Shown: piece after piece, positions 26,342-37,316 of the stretch
Layout: each line of letters starts with the position of its first letter
Numbering within the stretch: position 1 is the first letter of the stretch
Assembly (NCBI RefSeq): GCF_000154225.1
Contig: NZ_DS264586.1
Coordinates: forward strand, 1,456,527-1,520,526
DNA length: 64,000 nucleotides
DNA from: Schaalia dentiphila ATCC 17982
Lineage (GTDB): Bacteria; Actinomycetota; Actinomycetes; Actinomycetales; Actinomycetaceae
Reading direction: 5' to 3'
The notes under the pieces: generated by a model
What the model was told of the DNA's origin: nothing
Seen by the model: only the letters and a program-made list of their open reading frames with translations
The model's database searches: none
Program-made: the position numbers and the translations under genes

Positions 26342-27147
26342 GAGCGCACCCCGGTGACGCCGAACTTCAGCTCGGTGGCGAGCTCGCCCAGGGCCTTCAG
26401 GCCACGGTCGATGTTCTCGTCGAACAGAGTCTTGACGAGCGCGGATCCGACGATGACACCGTCCGCGTAGGCGCCGATCTCGCGGGCCTGAGCGCCGTTG
26501 GAGACGCCGAGGCCCACGCACACGCGCTCGGCTCCGGCGACACGGGTACGCTCCACGACGTCGGCGACGTGAGCGCCGACCGCTGCGCGCGCACCCGTCA
26601 CACCCATCGACGAGGCCGCGTAGACCCAGCCGCGCGAGTGCTCGGCGATGAGCTTGAGGCGATGCTCGGGGGATGAAGGAGCGCTCAGATAAATTCGTTC
26701 GAGGTCGTACTTGTCCGACGCCGCCTCCCACTGCGCGCCCTCCTCGGGCGGCAGGTCCGGCGTGATGAGGCCGGAGCCGCCGACGGCGGCGAAGTCCTTG
26801 GCGAAGCGCTCGACGCCCCACCACTCGACGGGATTCCAGTAGGTCATCGAGCAGGTCGAAATACCGTACGAGGTTAGCTCGTCCACCGCGTGGAAGAGAT
26901 CCTCGAGGTGCGTGCCTCGATCGAGAGCTGCGACGGTCGCACGCTGGATGGTCGGGCCGTCCATGCCCGGATCCGAGTACGGGAAGCCGAGCTCGATAAC
27001 GTCGACGCCGCAGTCCGCCAGGACCTTACCCGCGCGGATCGAATCCTCGACCGACGGGAATCCCACGGGCAGGTATGCGATGAGCGCAGCGTCGCCGCGC
27101 TGGAGGGCGGCGTCAATCGCGATAGCTGAATGGGGTGCACGCGTCAT
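26338..27147 (-). CDS. trpA: Tryptophan synthase alpha subunit
   Basis: A 269-aa TIM-barrel enzyme that splits indole-3-glycerol phosphate to indole, which is channelled to TrpB. The catalytic Glu52 and Asp63 are in IELGFPYSDPGMDGPTIQ, matching E49 and D60 of the E. coli enzyme. The phosphate-binding loop is near VGSALVKTL. The ATG at 27147 lies one base after the trpB stop; the frame upstream to 27273 overlaps trpB and is not used. The stop overlaps lgt. Confidence 0.96.
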   Translation of the reverse strand: MTRAPHSAIAIDAALQRGDAALIAYLPVGFPSVEDSIRAGKVLADCGVDVIELGFPYSDPGMDGPTIQRATVAALDRGTHLEDLFHAVDELTSYGISTCSMTYWNPVEWWGVERFAKDFAAVGGSGLITPDLPPEEGAQWEAASDKYDLERIYLSAPSSPEHRLKLIAEHSRGWVYAASSMGVTGARAAVGAHVADVVERTRVAGAERVCVGLGVSNGAQAREIGAYADGVIVGSALVKTLFDENIDRGLKALGELATELKFGVTGVRS

Positions 27148-27148
27148 G

Positions 27149-28443
<1,295 letters not shown>

Positions 28444-28444
<1 letters not shown>

Positions 28445-29292
28445 CACTGTCCTTCCTGACGCGCCGCGGCGACGCGAGCCTTACGATCCGTTCGCAGAGC
28501 GGGATGCTGCCCAGCACTCACCATGTCCTGGATGCTCGCGCGGGGGTCGCCCGACGTCACGAGCGCTTCGCCGACGAGAACAGCGTCCGCGCCCCACTTG
28601 GCGTATTCAAAAACATCATGAGCATTCGCGACGCCGGACTCGGCGACGGCGACAACATCCTGGGGAATCACGTCGATGACCTGCTCAACTGTCGAGCGGT
28701 CCACTTCCAACGTCTTCAGATTGCGAGCGTTGACGCCAATGATCGAGGCACCAGCCTCCATCGCGCGCAGGGCTTCGAGTCGCGAGTGCGTCTCCACCAA
28801 TGCCTCCATGCCGAGCGAACGAGTGCGTTCCAGCAGGGACACCAGCACATTCTGCTCGAGCGCGGCGACGATCAGCAGCACGAGATCAGCGCCGTGAGCA
28901 CGCGCCTCGTGGATCTGATACGGAGTGACGATAAAATCCTTGCGCAGAGTCGGAATGTCGACGGCCGCGCGCACAGCGTCAAGATCCGCGAGCGAACCAT
29001 TGAAGCGACGCTGCTCGGTGAGCACCGAGATGACCGACGCTCCCCCGGCCTCGTACGTCGACGCGAGAGCTGCCGGATCCGGGATCGCTGCGAGCGCACC
29101 CTTAGACGGCGAGGATCGCTTGACCTCGGAGATGATCTTGACGGCACCGTCGCGGTTACGCAGAGCACCGAGAGCATCCTTCGCCTCCGGGACCTGGGTC
29201 TCCATCTCCTTGATCCGAGCCAGAGGGACGCGGTCTTCACGCTCTTTCAGGTCCTGACGGACCCCAGCGATAATGTCATCGAGAACGCTCAC
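28444..29292 (-). CDS. trpC: Indole-3-glycerol-phosphate synthase
   Basis: A 282-aa protein that closes the indole ring from CdRP. Conserved [13 protein letters not shown] holds the substrate-binding Glu and catalytic Lys, TLRKDFIV the second Lys, and AVAESGV and VGEAL the phosphate site. There is no fused TrpF domain. Start is GTG at 29292 with GGAG four bases upstream. About 88 bp separate it from trpE; I find no terminator there, so trpE-C-B-A-lgt is likely one operon. Confidence 0.95.
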
Positions 29293-29380
29293 GACGCTCC
29301 CCTTTCAGGCAGAAATGATCAATCCTCACCTAGGCTAGCGAAAAATAGCCGCCAACGAGTCAGCCATCCCGCACTACGGG

Positions 29381-30946
29381 TCAGGACAAGGGGATGAGAG
29401 TCGACGCTCGCACGACGGACTCAACCGCCGCGGCGGCCTTATTACGCGACTCCTCGTATTCCAGGGCAGGAACCGAGTCCGCAACGAGACCCGCACCCGC
29501 CTGCACCGAGGCTACGCCGTCCTTCAAGGAAGCAGTGCGAATAGCGATCGCTAGATCCGCGTCCCCCGACAGGTCGAAGTAGCCGACCACACCGCCGTAC
29601 ACGCCGCGCGCTGCGGGCTCGAAATCATCGATCAGCTGGATGGAACGAGGCTTGGGCGCCCCCGACAGGGTTCCTGCGGGGAACGTCGCAACCAGGGCAT
29701 CGAGCGCGTCAGCGTCCTCGCGCAGCACCCCCGTCACCGTGGAGGAGATGTGCTGAATGTGAGAGAAACGCTTGAGCTCCATGAGCGTGGAGACCTCGAC
29801 CGACGCAGGATCGCAGACCTTCGACAGGTCGTTACGAGCCAGGTCCACGAGCATCACGTGCTCCGACAGCTCCTTCGGGTCCTCGAGAAGCTCGGCAGCG
29901 AGACGATGGTCCTCGGCAGAATCCGCTCCGCGCGGGCGCGAGCCCGCGATCGGGTACGTCCAGACGCGGCGTCGTTCAGTCTTCACGAGGGTCTCGGGAG
30001 ACGAGCCGACGATCACGAAGTGACCGCCCCGCTCATCGGGCAGATCCAGAAAGTACATGTAGGGCGAGGGGTTGACCGTGCGCAGCACCCGGTAGACGTC
30101 GATGCCGCTGGCCGACGTCGACACGTCAAGGCGCTGGGAAACGACAATCTGGAAGGCGTCGCCGTCTTCAATCGCCCGCTTGGCCGCGTTGACGGAAGAC
30201 TCAAAATCTGCTCGTGCCGTGCGCTCGCGCACCTCCGGCGGCGTGGCAGCGCTGGCGCCCAAAACCGCGGGCGCGATCGGGGTCGCAAGCTGCGTGGTCA
30301 TCGCGTCGAGACGCTCAATCGCTCGGTCGTACGCCCCATCCGCACCGACAGCCGAGCCGTTCAGGTTCCAGGCGATAGCCATGAGGTAAACCGAACCAGT
30401 CGCATGGTCGAGCGCGGCGACCTCGGTGGCGAGCACGAGCGTCGCATCCGGGATGTCGGATTCCTTCGGCGCGGTCGCTGCGAGCGTCGGCTCCCACTCG
30501 GGGATGATGCCCCAGCCCAGAGAACCGACGAGAGCACCCGTCAGTGGGGGCATTCCTTCAATCGCAGGTGCGGCGAGCTCCTCCAGTGCAGAGTGCACGA
30601 CCTCGAGGAAGGTTCCCTCCGCCAGGGCACCCTCAGGATGCGAACCGATCCACTGCGCGCGTCCGTCACGCGCGACGATCGCACCGGCGCTCGATGCTCC
30701 GACGAACGACCAGCGTCCCCACGAACCACCATGCTCAGCGGATTCCAGAATAAAGCTGCCATAGTTGCCGTGCGCAAGCTGCCGGTAGACACCCACCGCG
30801 CTCAGCTCGTCGGCAAGCACGCGGCGCACCACGGGGATCACGCGGCGCTTCGCAGCGAGATCAACAAAGACATCGCGCGGGGGCCACGTCTGGCCCCATT
30901 CAAGGCTCACAGACTCAGACTGATACGAAGGCGTCGAAATACTCAC
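29381..30946 (-). CDS. trpE: Anthranilate synthase component I
   Basis: A 521-aa chorismate-using enzyme, first committed step to tryptophan. The C-terminal domain has IVGSSPETLVK, PIAGSRPRG, the SGAPKPRSIQLIDD motif and VQAGAGLVADSVP. N-terminal residues include RVIPVVRRVLADEL, where feedback-binding residues usually lie, though an intact LLES motif appears only as FILESAEH. Start is GTG at 30946 (VSISTPSYQ); the long frame upstream overlaps the A24 peptidase. The glutaminase partner trpG is not in the window. I see no Trp-rich leader peptide. Confidence 0.95.
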   Translation of the reverse strand: MSISTPSYQSESVSLEWGQTWPPRDVFVDLAAKRRVIPVVRRVLADELSAVGVYRQLAHGNYGSFILESAEHGGSWGRWSFVGASSAGAIVARDGRAQWIGSHPEGALAEGTFLEVVHSALEELAAPAIEGMPPLTGALVGSLGWGIIPEWEPTLAATAPKESDIPDATLVLATEVAALDHATGSVYLMAIAWNLNGSAVGADGAYDRAIERLDAMTTQLATPIAPAVLGASAATPPEVRERTARADFESSVNAAKRAIEDGDAFQIVVSQRLDVSTSASGIDVYRVLRTVNPSPYMYFLDLPDERGGHFVIVGSSPETLVKTERRRVWTYPIAGSRPRGADSAEDHRLAAELLEDPKELSEHVMLVDLARNDLSKVCDPASVEVSTLMELKRFSHIQHISSTVTGVLREDADALDALVATFPAGTLSGAPKPRSIQLIDDFEPAARGVYGGVVGYFDLSGDADLAIAIRTASLKDGVASVQAGAGLVADSVPALEYEESRNKAAAAVESVVRASTLIPLS

Positions 30947-31013
30947 CGCTCTATTGTCCCATCCGGACGCGCACTCGTCCCGGCGTGGTCCACGATAAGA
31001 CCTGCGCTTATCC

Positions 31014-31706
31014 CTACAGCCAGTCGGGGACAACGCCCCATGCGATGGTGCCAACGAGCGCTGCCCCGATCATCCAGGGACCCATCGGAACGCGTGTTTT
31101 CGTGCCAGCGGATCCGACGACGATCTTCCACAGTGCCGCGACGCCCGCAGACACGAAGGAGAGCGCGAGGGCAAAAAACGCAGCGTGCAGTCCCACGGAA
31201 CCGACCAATGCTCCCAACACCGGAGCCAGCTTGACGTCACCACCGCCCATCCCGCCGGGCAAGCGATTCAACAATGCAATCGGCACGAACCAAATAAGCG
31301 CACCGATGAGCGCGCCGAGGAGGCGTTCCTGCCACAGCGGTGAAATCACGCCGCCGACGATCACACCGAGGACGACACCGATGCCCATTGCGACCGTGTA
31401 CGCGTTGGGCAACCGATGGGTACGAGCATCGACGTAAGCGCTCAGCGCGCCGATCATCGCAACCGTCATCACACCGGGCATACCGGGACGCATCTGCGCC
31501 GCGACAAAGAAGACTGCTCCGACGATACCCGCGCTCCACACGATCGCATTGCGTGTGAGGGGCTTTTGCGTCGCTTCGATGAAGTAGCGGCGCTGAATCT
31601 TCCATCCCGACCGCCACAGCCAGGAAAGAACGACGATCCAGGTGAGAAAACCTGAGATCAAAGACAGATCGGTGCTCAGCCACGACGGCAGCCACGTCAC
31701 GATCAC
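31014..31706 (-). CDS. A24-family prepilin peptidase (short form)
   Basis: A 230-aa polytopic membrane aspartyl protease. Asp93 in YVDARTHRLPN and Asp157 in MGGGDVKL are the two catalytic aspartates of type IV prepilin peptidases. The cysteine-rich N-terminal methylase domain of PilD is absent. About seven hydrophobic segments are seen. The start GTG (31706) overlaps the aroE stop (GTGA), placing it at the end of the alaS-ruvX-mltG-aroE run, an arrangement shared with mycobacteria (Rv2551c, as I recall). No pilin or tad genes occur in the window, so its substrates must be encoded elsewhere. Confidence 0.88.
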   Translation of the reverse strand: MIVTWLPSWLSTDLSLISGFLTWIVVLSWLWRSGWKIQRRYFIEATQKPLTRNAIVWSAGIVGAVFFVAAQMRPGMPGVMTVAMIGALSAYVDARTHRLPNAYTVAMGIGVVLGVIVGGVISPLWQERLLGALIGALIWFVPIALLNRLPGGMGGGDVKLAPVLGALVGSVGLHAAFFALALSFVSAGVAALWKIVVGSAGTKTRVPMGPWMIGAALVGTIAWGVVPDWL

Positions 31707-32572
31707 GAGGCAGCTCCTCCCCCACTCGGCCGCGCACGCCGAGTAAGTTCCGCCTCCAGAGCGCCACGCATGACATCGGTCTTCGGGCTGCGCCCCGTCA
31801 TGAGCTGTACCTGCGCTGCCGCCTGGAAGATGAGCATGTCGGTACCTTCGGCAACGATGCCGCCGTTCCTTTCGAAGGCGCTGCGCAGCGCCGTCTCGCG
31901 GGGAGAGTAGACAACGTCGAGGAGAACCTGGCCCTCGCGAACTGTCATCTCCTCGGCAAGCGAGTCAGCAACGCCAGCGGGCAGCGTCGAAATCACGAGG
32001 TCAGCACCGCTGACGGCACGAAGAACCGCACCGCGATCCGACCAGAGCACCTGTTCGATACTGATGCCCAGTCGAGAGGATGCAGCGACGACGGAACCGG
32101 GTCCCCCGAAACGGCGCGCGGCGACGGTGGAGGTCACGATGTCAAGCTCACCGAGGGCGGCGAGCGCAGACGAGGCCGTGGCTCGCGCCCCGAGCACGAC
32201 GGCACTTGTGGGGAGCGCTCGTTCCGCCTGCGAGCACGCGCGCCGAATCGCCGACGCGATCCCCGTGACATCCGTGTTGAAGCCGGCAAGCACGCCGGAG
32301 GAAGGAACCACCGTGTTGACGGCACCAACTGCAGTGGCAAGCGGATCGATCGCGTCCAGGAGCGGAATGATCGCCTGCTTGCAGGGCATCGTGACCGACA
32401 GACCGCGGAAGGACTCGTCCAACCCTGAGATGAACTCGGGCACGCTCGCCTCATCGTGCTCGATGCGGCGGTACTCCCATCCCACAATCCCGAGGTCTTC
32501 CCATGCCGCCCGGTGGATCACCGGGGACAGGGAGTGCTCAATCGGGGAACCGATGACACCGGCCCACATCAT
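31703..32572 (-). CDS. aroE: Shikimate dehydrogenase
   Basis: A 289-aa NADPH-dependent enzyme that reduces 3-dehydroshikimate in the path to chorismate, which feeds trpE nearby. IGSPIEHSLSPVIH binds shikimate; Lys65 in VTMPCKQ is the catalytic lysine (PCK rather than the common PHK); GAVNTVV and GFNTDVTGI carry the Asn and catalytic Asp. A Rossmann domain follows, with a less typical glycine motif (VVLGARATASSAL). The ATG at 32572 overlaps the mltG stop (ATGA). Confidence 0.93.
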   Translation of the reverse strand: MMWAGVIGSPIEHSLSPVIHRAAWEDLGIVGWEYRRIEHDEASVPEFISGLDESFRGLSVTMPCKQAIIPLLDAIDPLATAVGAVNTVVPSSGVLAGFNTDVTGIASAIRRACSQAERALPTSAVVLGARATASSALAALGELDIVTSTVAARRFGGPGSVVAASSRLGISIEQVLWSDRGAVLRAVSGADLVISTLPAGVADSLAEEMTVREGQVLLDVVYSPRETALRSAFERNGGIVAEGTDMLIFQAAAQVQLMTGRSPKTDVMRGALEAELTRRARPSGGGAAS

Positions 32573-34005
32573 GACGCGGTGCAGACCTTCGGGTTTGCGG
32601 TGCAGTACGCCTTGAGCTGTTCGCGGTTCTTCTCCTGTTCCTCGAGAGTCGAGGCAAACAGGGTCTCACCCGTATCCAGGTTGACGGTCACAAAGTACAG
32701 CCAGTTGCCCTCAGCAGGGTTCAGGACTGCCTTGATCGCCTTCTCGCTCGGCTGTCCAATCGGGGTCGGAGGCAGACCTGCGTGCAGGCGCGTGTTGTAG
32801 GGATTGTCGTTGTCCAGGTCCGCCTGGTCCGGAACGCCGCTGGTCTTTCCGACGCCGTACAGGACGGTCGAGTCCATGCCGAGGTACCCCTTCGTCTCAC
32901 CGTTCGTGTCGGCGAGGCGATTCTCGATGACGCGAGCGACCATCGGCATGTACTTGTCGATGTTCATTTCACCATCCACGATCGACGCCTTAATCAGGAC
33001 GGTCTGCCGATCCGCGGGGGCAACGCCGAGACGATCAAGCTCATCGACGGTTCCCTTCACCATCCGCGCGATGACGGTCGTCGGGGTGTCATCCTCGGAG
33101 ACCTCGTAGGAACCGGGCAGCAGCCATCCTTCGGCGTTTCCGCCAGCCTCAGACGGCAGGCCGATCGCTTCCGTGTCGGCGAAAGCAGCGTCCACCTGTT
33201 CCTCGGTGACGCCCATGATGTCGACGATCCGCTTCTTGACCTCGGACATCTTCTGACCCGACGTGATCGTAATCGTCGAATCGACGCGGTTCGTCTCGTC
33301 CAGCAGGCCTGCGAGCGCACCGGCGGCGCTCATCTGTTGCTTCAGGCGGTACGTACCGGGACGAATCGACATCGATGCCGGCGTCTTCTCGAACTGACGC
33401 ACGAAAGCTCCGACGGACTTTACGACGCCGGCATCCACGAGCGTCTGGCCGATATCACGACCGGAGGAATTCTCTGCAATCGTCACCTCGACCGAGCCGG
33501 TGCCCGGCCCGGGGAAGTCATCCGATGCAGTCGTCGACGAGTTGAAGAGCTGATCGTAGGCGACGTAGCTGGCACCGACCAGCAGGCCGAGCACCAGAAC
33601 GATGATGAAGAAGGAACGCACCCGACGGCGGCGCTTGCGCTTGCGCGCCGCTCGTCGTTCACTGGCGAGGCGGCGAGAACGCATGCCCGTGGTCTCAGAA
33701 GGCGATTCTGCTCGCAGCGCTGCACTGCGCTGACGCAGCGCCGCACCGGACACGCGAGGCGTCACGCCCGTATCCGTCACCTCGTCGAAAGAGGGAAGTG
33801 TGCGCTCACCCCGCGCCGTTGCCGCAACGGGCGCCACGGCCTCGTCACGAGAGGAACCTCCACGCAAGTCGGTTCCCTGAGCGGGCGTCGCGGTCGCGTC
33901 CTGCCATGCATGCTGCTCGTGTAGCTCGGCATCCGAATAGACCTTTCGCTCGCCGGAATGAATCTCTCGACGAGAACGGAAGGGGTAAGGGGGAGGCGTA
34001 CTCAT
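32569..34005 (-). CDS. mltG: Endolytic murein transglycosylase MltG
   Basis: A 478-aa protein with a long cytoplasmic N terminus (about 125 residues, basic near RKRKRRRRVR), one membrane segment (SFFIIVLVLGLLVGASYVAY), a LysM-like region and the YceG catalytic domain, which trims new glycan strands. The family Glu lies in IKASIVDGEMNIDKY, where the usual ASIVEKE has Asp-Gly-Glu; NPYNTRLHAGLPPTPIGQP is a clear signature. Start ATG 34005 with GAAGGAGC seven bases upstream, overlapping the ruvX stop. Confidence 0.92.
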   Translation of the reverse strand: MSTPPPYPFRSRREIHSGERKVYSDAELHEQHAWQDATATPAQGTDLRGGSSRDEAVAPVAATARGERTLPSFDEVTDTGVTPRVSGAALRQRSAALRAESPSETTGMRSRRLASERRAARKRKRRRRVRSFFIIVLVLGLLVGASYVAYDQLFNSSTTASDDFPGPGTGSVEVTIAENSSGRDIGQTLVDAGVVKSVGAFVRQFEKTPASMSIRPGTYRLKQQMSAAGALAGLLDETNRVDSTITITSGQKMSEVKKRIVDIMGVTEEQVDAAFADTEAIGLPSEAGGNAEGWLLPGSYEVSEDDTPTTVIARMVKGTVDELDRLGVAPADRQTVLIKASIVDGEMNIDKYMPMVARVIENRLADTNGETKGYLGMDSTVLYGVGKTSGVPDQADLDNDNPYNTRLHAGLPPTPIGQPSEKAIKAVLNPAEGNWLYFVTVNLDTGETLFASTLEEQEKNREQLKAYCTANPKVCTAS

Positions 34006-34490
34006 GCGTGCGCTCCTTCACTTGGTTCGAGGATGATTTCCTCACCGGGAGCTCGACCGCCCATGCGCTCGAGCTCAAGTGCCTGTTCCAAAATAATCTG
34101 CGCCGCGACCTGGTCGATGACGCTGCGATGCTCGATCTCAGGAATCCCGGATGCGCGAAGACGCGCGTGCGCCTGGTTGGACGTCATACGTTCGTCGACC
34201 ATCGCCACACGAACATCGGGAACAAGCTTCTTAAGGCGGCGCGCATACTTACGCGCCCCCTTCGCTGAGATCCCCTCTCCCCCACGCAAGTGCCGAGGAA
34301 GTCCAACGATCACTTCGATCGCGTCGTAGCTACGTACAATGTCGGCAAGGCGATCAAGATCGGACAGATCGGGAGCCCTGTGAAGGGTTTCGACGGGCAT
34401 CGTGAGAATGCCGTCGGGGTCGCACCGGCTGACGCCGACACGCACGGTGCCGACGTCCACGCCGATACGAATCCCCCGACGAATGCTCAC
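34002..34490 (-). CDS. ruvX: RuvX/YqgF-type Holliday junction resolvase-like protein
   Basis: A 162-aa RNase H-fold protein. GIRIGVDVGTVRVGVSRCDP has the first conserved Asp, VIVGLPRHLRGGEG the glycine-rich segment, and VDERMTSNQAH the DER triad. It is proposed to act in 16S/pre-rRNA 5' processing or Holliday-junction resolution. Start GTG at 34490 overlaps the alaS stop (GTGA); its stop overlaps mltG. The alaS-ruvX-mltG-aroE order is standard in Actinobacteria. Confidence 0.93.
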   Translation of the reverse strand: MSIRRGIRIGVDVGTVRVGVSRCDPDGILTMPVETLHRAPDLSDLDRLADIVRSYDAIEVIVGLPRHLRGGEGISAKGARKYARRLKKLVPDVRVAMVDERMTSNQAHARLRASGIPEIEHRSVIDQVAAQIILEQALELERMGGRAPGEEIILEPSEGAHA

Positions 34491-37195
34491 AGAGCCTCGA
34501 TTTCCTTGCGGATCGCGTCAATCGCATCGGCAATACCCTCAGGCTTGGTGCCGCCGCCCTGGGCGATGTCGTCACGGCCACCACCGCCACCGCCCATGTG
34601 CTTGCCGACGGCGCGAACCAGCGCACCGGCTTTCGCCGATGCCTCGCGCGCTGCCTCGTTTGTCGCGACGACCAGCGACGGCTTGCCGCCGATGACGCCA
34701 CCGAGGGCAACGACAGTCCCGCGATCATTGCCGAGGCGGTCGCGCACGTCGAGCGCGAGGGTACGCAGAGCGTCCGCGGACGGCATCTCACCAACTGCGG
34801 AGGCGACGACGGTCACGGGACCGATAGCCTTCGCGGAAGCTGCCAGATCGGCGCCCTGGCTCAGAGCCTGTGCCGTACGGATCTTCTCGAGCTCCTTCTC
34901 GGACTCGCGCAGCTTGGCCAGCAGTGACTCAATGCGCTCGGGCAGTTCATCTGCGCGGCCGCCCACGAGCTGGGAGAGCTGGTTGACGAGCGCATGTTCC
35001 TTGGCCTGGAACTCGTATGCGCCGTCGCCCACCAGGGCGTCGATACGACGCACGCCCGAGCCGACGGATCCCTCGGAGAGCACCGTGATGCGGCCGATGT
35101 GACCGGTCGCGGGCACGTGGGTGCCACCGCACAGCTCACGGTCGAACCCATCACCGATGGTGACGACGCGAACCTCGGAACCGTACTTCTCACCAAACAG
35201 TGCGATCGCGCCGGCTTCACGCGCGGCATCGATACTCATGACCTCGGTGGTCACGGCCAGATCCTCGGCGAGCTTCTCGTTGACGAGAGCCTCAATGTCG
35301 CTCAGCTGCGAGCCCTCAAGAGCGGACCCATGGCGGAAGTCGAAACGCAGACGCGACGGCGAGTTCTCCGAACCCGCCTGGGTGAGGTCCTCCGACACGA
35401 CGTTACGCAGGCCCGCGTACACCATGTGGGTCGCGGTGTGAGCACGCGCAATGGCGAGACGACGCTCGCCGTCGATCTCGGCGTACGCCTTCTCGCCCAC
35501 CGTCATGCCGCCCTCGGTGAGGGTGCCACGGTGTACGCTCAGGCCACGAATCGGTGCCTGAACGTCGTGGACCTCGACAACACCGCCACCTGCAAGGCGA
35601 ATGGTGCCGTGGTCGGCGAGCTGGCCACCCATCTCAGCATAGAACGGAGTGCGATCGAGGATAACCTCAACTTCGGCGGGAGCACTGGCAGCCGGAGCCG
35701 CCACACCATCGACAAGCAAAGCCTCAACGGTGGCCTCAGCAGCCTGCTCCGTGTAGCCCAGGAACGTCGAGCCGCCGCCCATCGCCTTCTCAATGTCATG
35801 GAATACGCGAACGTCGGTGTGCCCGGTCTTCTTCGAGCGAGCGTCGGCGCGTGCACGCTCCTTCTGCTCGGCCATCAGAGTGCGGAAGCCCTCCTCGTCG
35901 ACCGACACGCCCTGTTCGGCGGCCATCTCGAGGGTCAGATCGATCGGGAAACCGTAGGTGTCGTGCAGCGAGAATGCCGACGCACCAGAAATCACGGGGG
36001 CGCCCTTCGATTCCTTCGCCGTTGCAACCGCCGCATCCAGGATCGTCGTGCCGGCGCTGAGGGTGCGACGGAACGCATCTTCCTCCGCGTAAGCGACTTC
36101 GGAGATCGTCTTCCAGTTGATCTCCAGCTCGGGATACGACGCCTTCATCGCGTCCTTCGACGCCGTCAGCAGCGTCGGCATGGTTGCCTCGTCGACGCCG
36201 AGCAGACGCATCGAGCGAACGGCGCGGCGGATCAGGCGGCGCAGCACGTAGCCGCGGCCATCGTTGCCGGGACGCACTCCGTCGCCAATCAGCATGAGAG
36301 AGGACCGCACGTGGTCAGCGACGACACGCATGCGCACGTCGTCGTCATAGGCGGCGCCGGCCTCAGGGCCCGCGGCGCCCAGACCGTAGCGCTTACCGCT
36401 CATCTGCATGGCGGCCTCGATGACGGGGAAGACCTCGTCGATCTCGTACATGTTGGGCTTGTCCTGCATGACGAAAGCCAGACGCTCCAGGCCGGCGCCC
36501 GTATCGATCGCCTTCTTGTCCAGCTCACCCAGCAGCGGGTAGTCCTTGCCGGAACCCTCACCGCGCATGTACTGGTCGAAGACCAGGTTCCACACCTCGA
36601 GGTAGCGGTCACCACCCGGGTCGACGGTACCGCCCACGGCCTCGGGGCCGTATTCGGGACCGCGGTCGTAGTGCCACTCGGCACACGGACCCGCGGGGCC
36701 GGGCTGGCCCGTGTCCCAGAAGTTCTCCTCGCGCGGCAGGCGCACGATGTGCTTTGGATCCATGCCGATCTGCTTCGTCAGCACACCGAAAGCCTCGTCG
36801 TCCTGATCCCACAGGGTCACCCAGAAGCGATCACCATCGAGGCCGTATTTGCCCTCGTCGCGCGAGCCGGTCAGCAGCTCCCACGCGTAGTTAATCGCAC
36901 CTTCCTTAAAGTAATCGCCGAAGGAGAAGTTGCCGTTCATCTGGAAGAACGTGCCGTGACGGGTCGTCTTACCGACGTTGTCGATGTCGTTCGTGCGAAT
37001 GCACTTCTGCACCGACGCAGCTCGCGGCCACGGCGCGGGCTCAACGCCCGTAATGTAGGGGATGAACGGAACCATGCCCGCGATCGTGAACAGAATCGAA
37101 GGCTCCGGAGAGACGAGAGAAACGGAAGGACGAATCTCATGACCCTGCTTCTCGAAGTAGTCGAGCCAGCGGGTGCGGATTTCAGACGTACGCAT
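34487..37195 (-). CDS. alaS: Alanyl-tRNA synthetase
   Basis: A 902-aa class II synthetase. Order: catalytic core (RTSEIRTRWLDYFEKQGHE, then FQMNGNFSFGDYFKEGAI), tRNA-recognition domain, editing domain with HTATHMV and CGGTHV zinc-binding residues, and C-Ala domain with glycine-rich GGGGGGRDDIAQGGG. All parts are intact. The ATG at 37195 has TAACAT (37204-37209) eight bases upstream, suggesting leaderless transcription. It heads the run of genes joined by four-base overlaps through the A24 peptidase. Confidence 0.97.
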   Translation of the reverse strand: MRTSEIRTRWLDYFEKQGHEIRPSVSLVSPEPSILFTIAGMVPFIPYITGVEPAPWPRAASVQKCIRTNDIDNVGKTTRHGTFFQMNGNFSFGDYFKEGAINYAWELLTGSRDEGKYGLDGDRFWVTLWDQDDEAFGVLTKQIGMDPKHIVRLPREENFWDTGQPGPAGPCAEWHYDRGPEYGPEAVGGTVDPGGDRYLEVWNLVFDQYMRGEGSGKDYPLLGELDKKAIDTGAGLERLAFVMQDKPNMYEIDEVFPVIEAAMQMSGKRYGLGAAGPEAGAAYDDDVRMRVVADHVRSSLMLIGDGVRPGNDGRGYVLRRLIRRAVRSMRLLGVDEATMPTLLTASKDAMKASYPELEINWKTISEVAYAEEDAFRRTLSAGTTILDAAVATAKESKGAPVISGASAFSLHDTYGFPIDLTLEMAAEQGVSVDEEGFRTLMAEQKERARADARSKKTGHTDVRVFHDIEKAMGGGSTFLGYTEQAAEATVEALLVDGVAAPAASAPAEVEVILDRTPFYAEMGGQLADHGTIRLAGGGVVEVHDVQAPIRGLSVHRGTLTEGGMTVGEKAYAEIDGERRLAIARAHTATHMVYAGLRNVVSEDLTQAGSENSPSRLRFDFRHGSALEGSQLSDIEALVNEKLAEDLAVTTEVMSIDAAREAGAIALFGEKYGSEVRVVTIGDGFDRELCGGTHVPATGHIGRITVLSEGSVGSGVRRIDALVGDGAYEFQAKEHALVNQLSQLVGGRADELPERIESLLAKLRESEKELEKIRTAQALSQGADLAASAKAIGPVTVVASAVGEMPSADALRTLALDVRDRLGNDRGTVVALGGVIGGKPSLVVATNEAAREASAKAGALVRAVGKHMGGGGGGRDDIAQGGGTKPEGIADAIDAIRKEIEAL

Positions 37196-37272
37196 AGTGC
37201 CCCATGTTAGTCGGTATACACCCGTTGCGGCACATCGGCACGCGAAAGCGGACAGTGGGATACATGAAATAA

Positions 37273-37304
37273 CTGCGCCCCCAAGCCGAAGCTCGGGGGC
37301 GCAG
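37273..37304 (-). terminator. rpsD terminator
   Basis: CTGCGCCCCCAAGC (37273-37286) pairs with GCTCGGGGGCGCAG (37291-37304) with one mismatch and a CGAA loop. On the minus strand TTATTTC follows. It isolates rpsD from alaS. Confidence 0.85.
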
Positions 37305-37316
37305 GAAAGACGAGCG

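Noticed and set aside
25388..26824. An lgt start 161 codons upstream
   Set aside because: The extra part overlaps trpA in another frame and is Arg-rich nonsense; GTG at 26341 has the GTGA overlap.
30947..31013. Trp leader peptide and attenuator before trpE
   Set aside because: No short frame with tandem Trp codons and no terminator/antiterminator pair.
34994..37210. A 738-codon plus-strand frame
   Set aside because: Antisense to alaS; no recognisable motif; alaS is complete and conserved.
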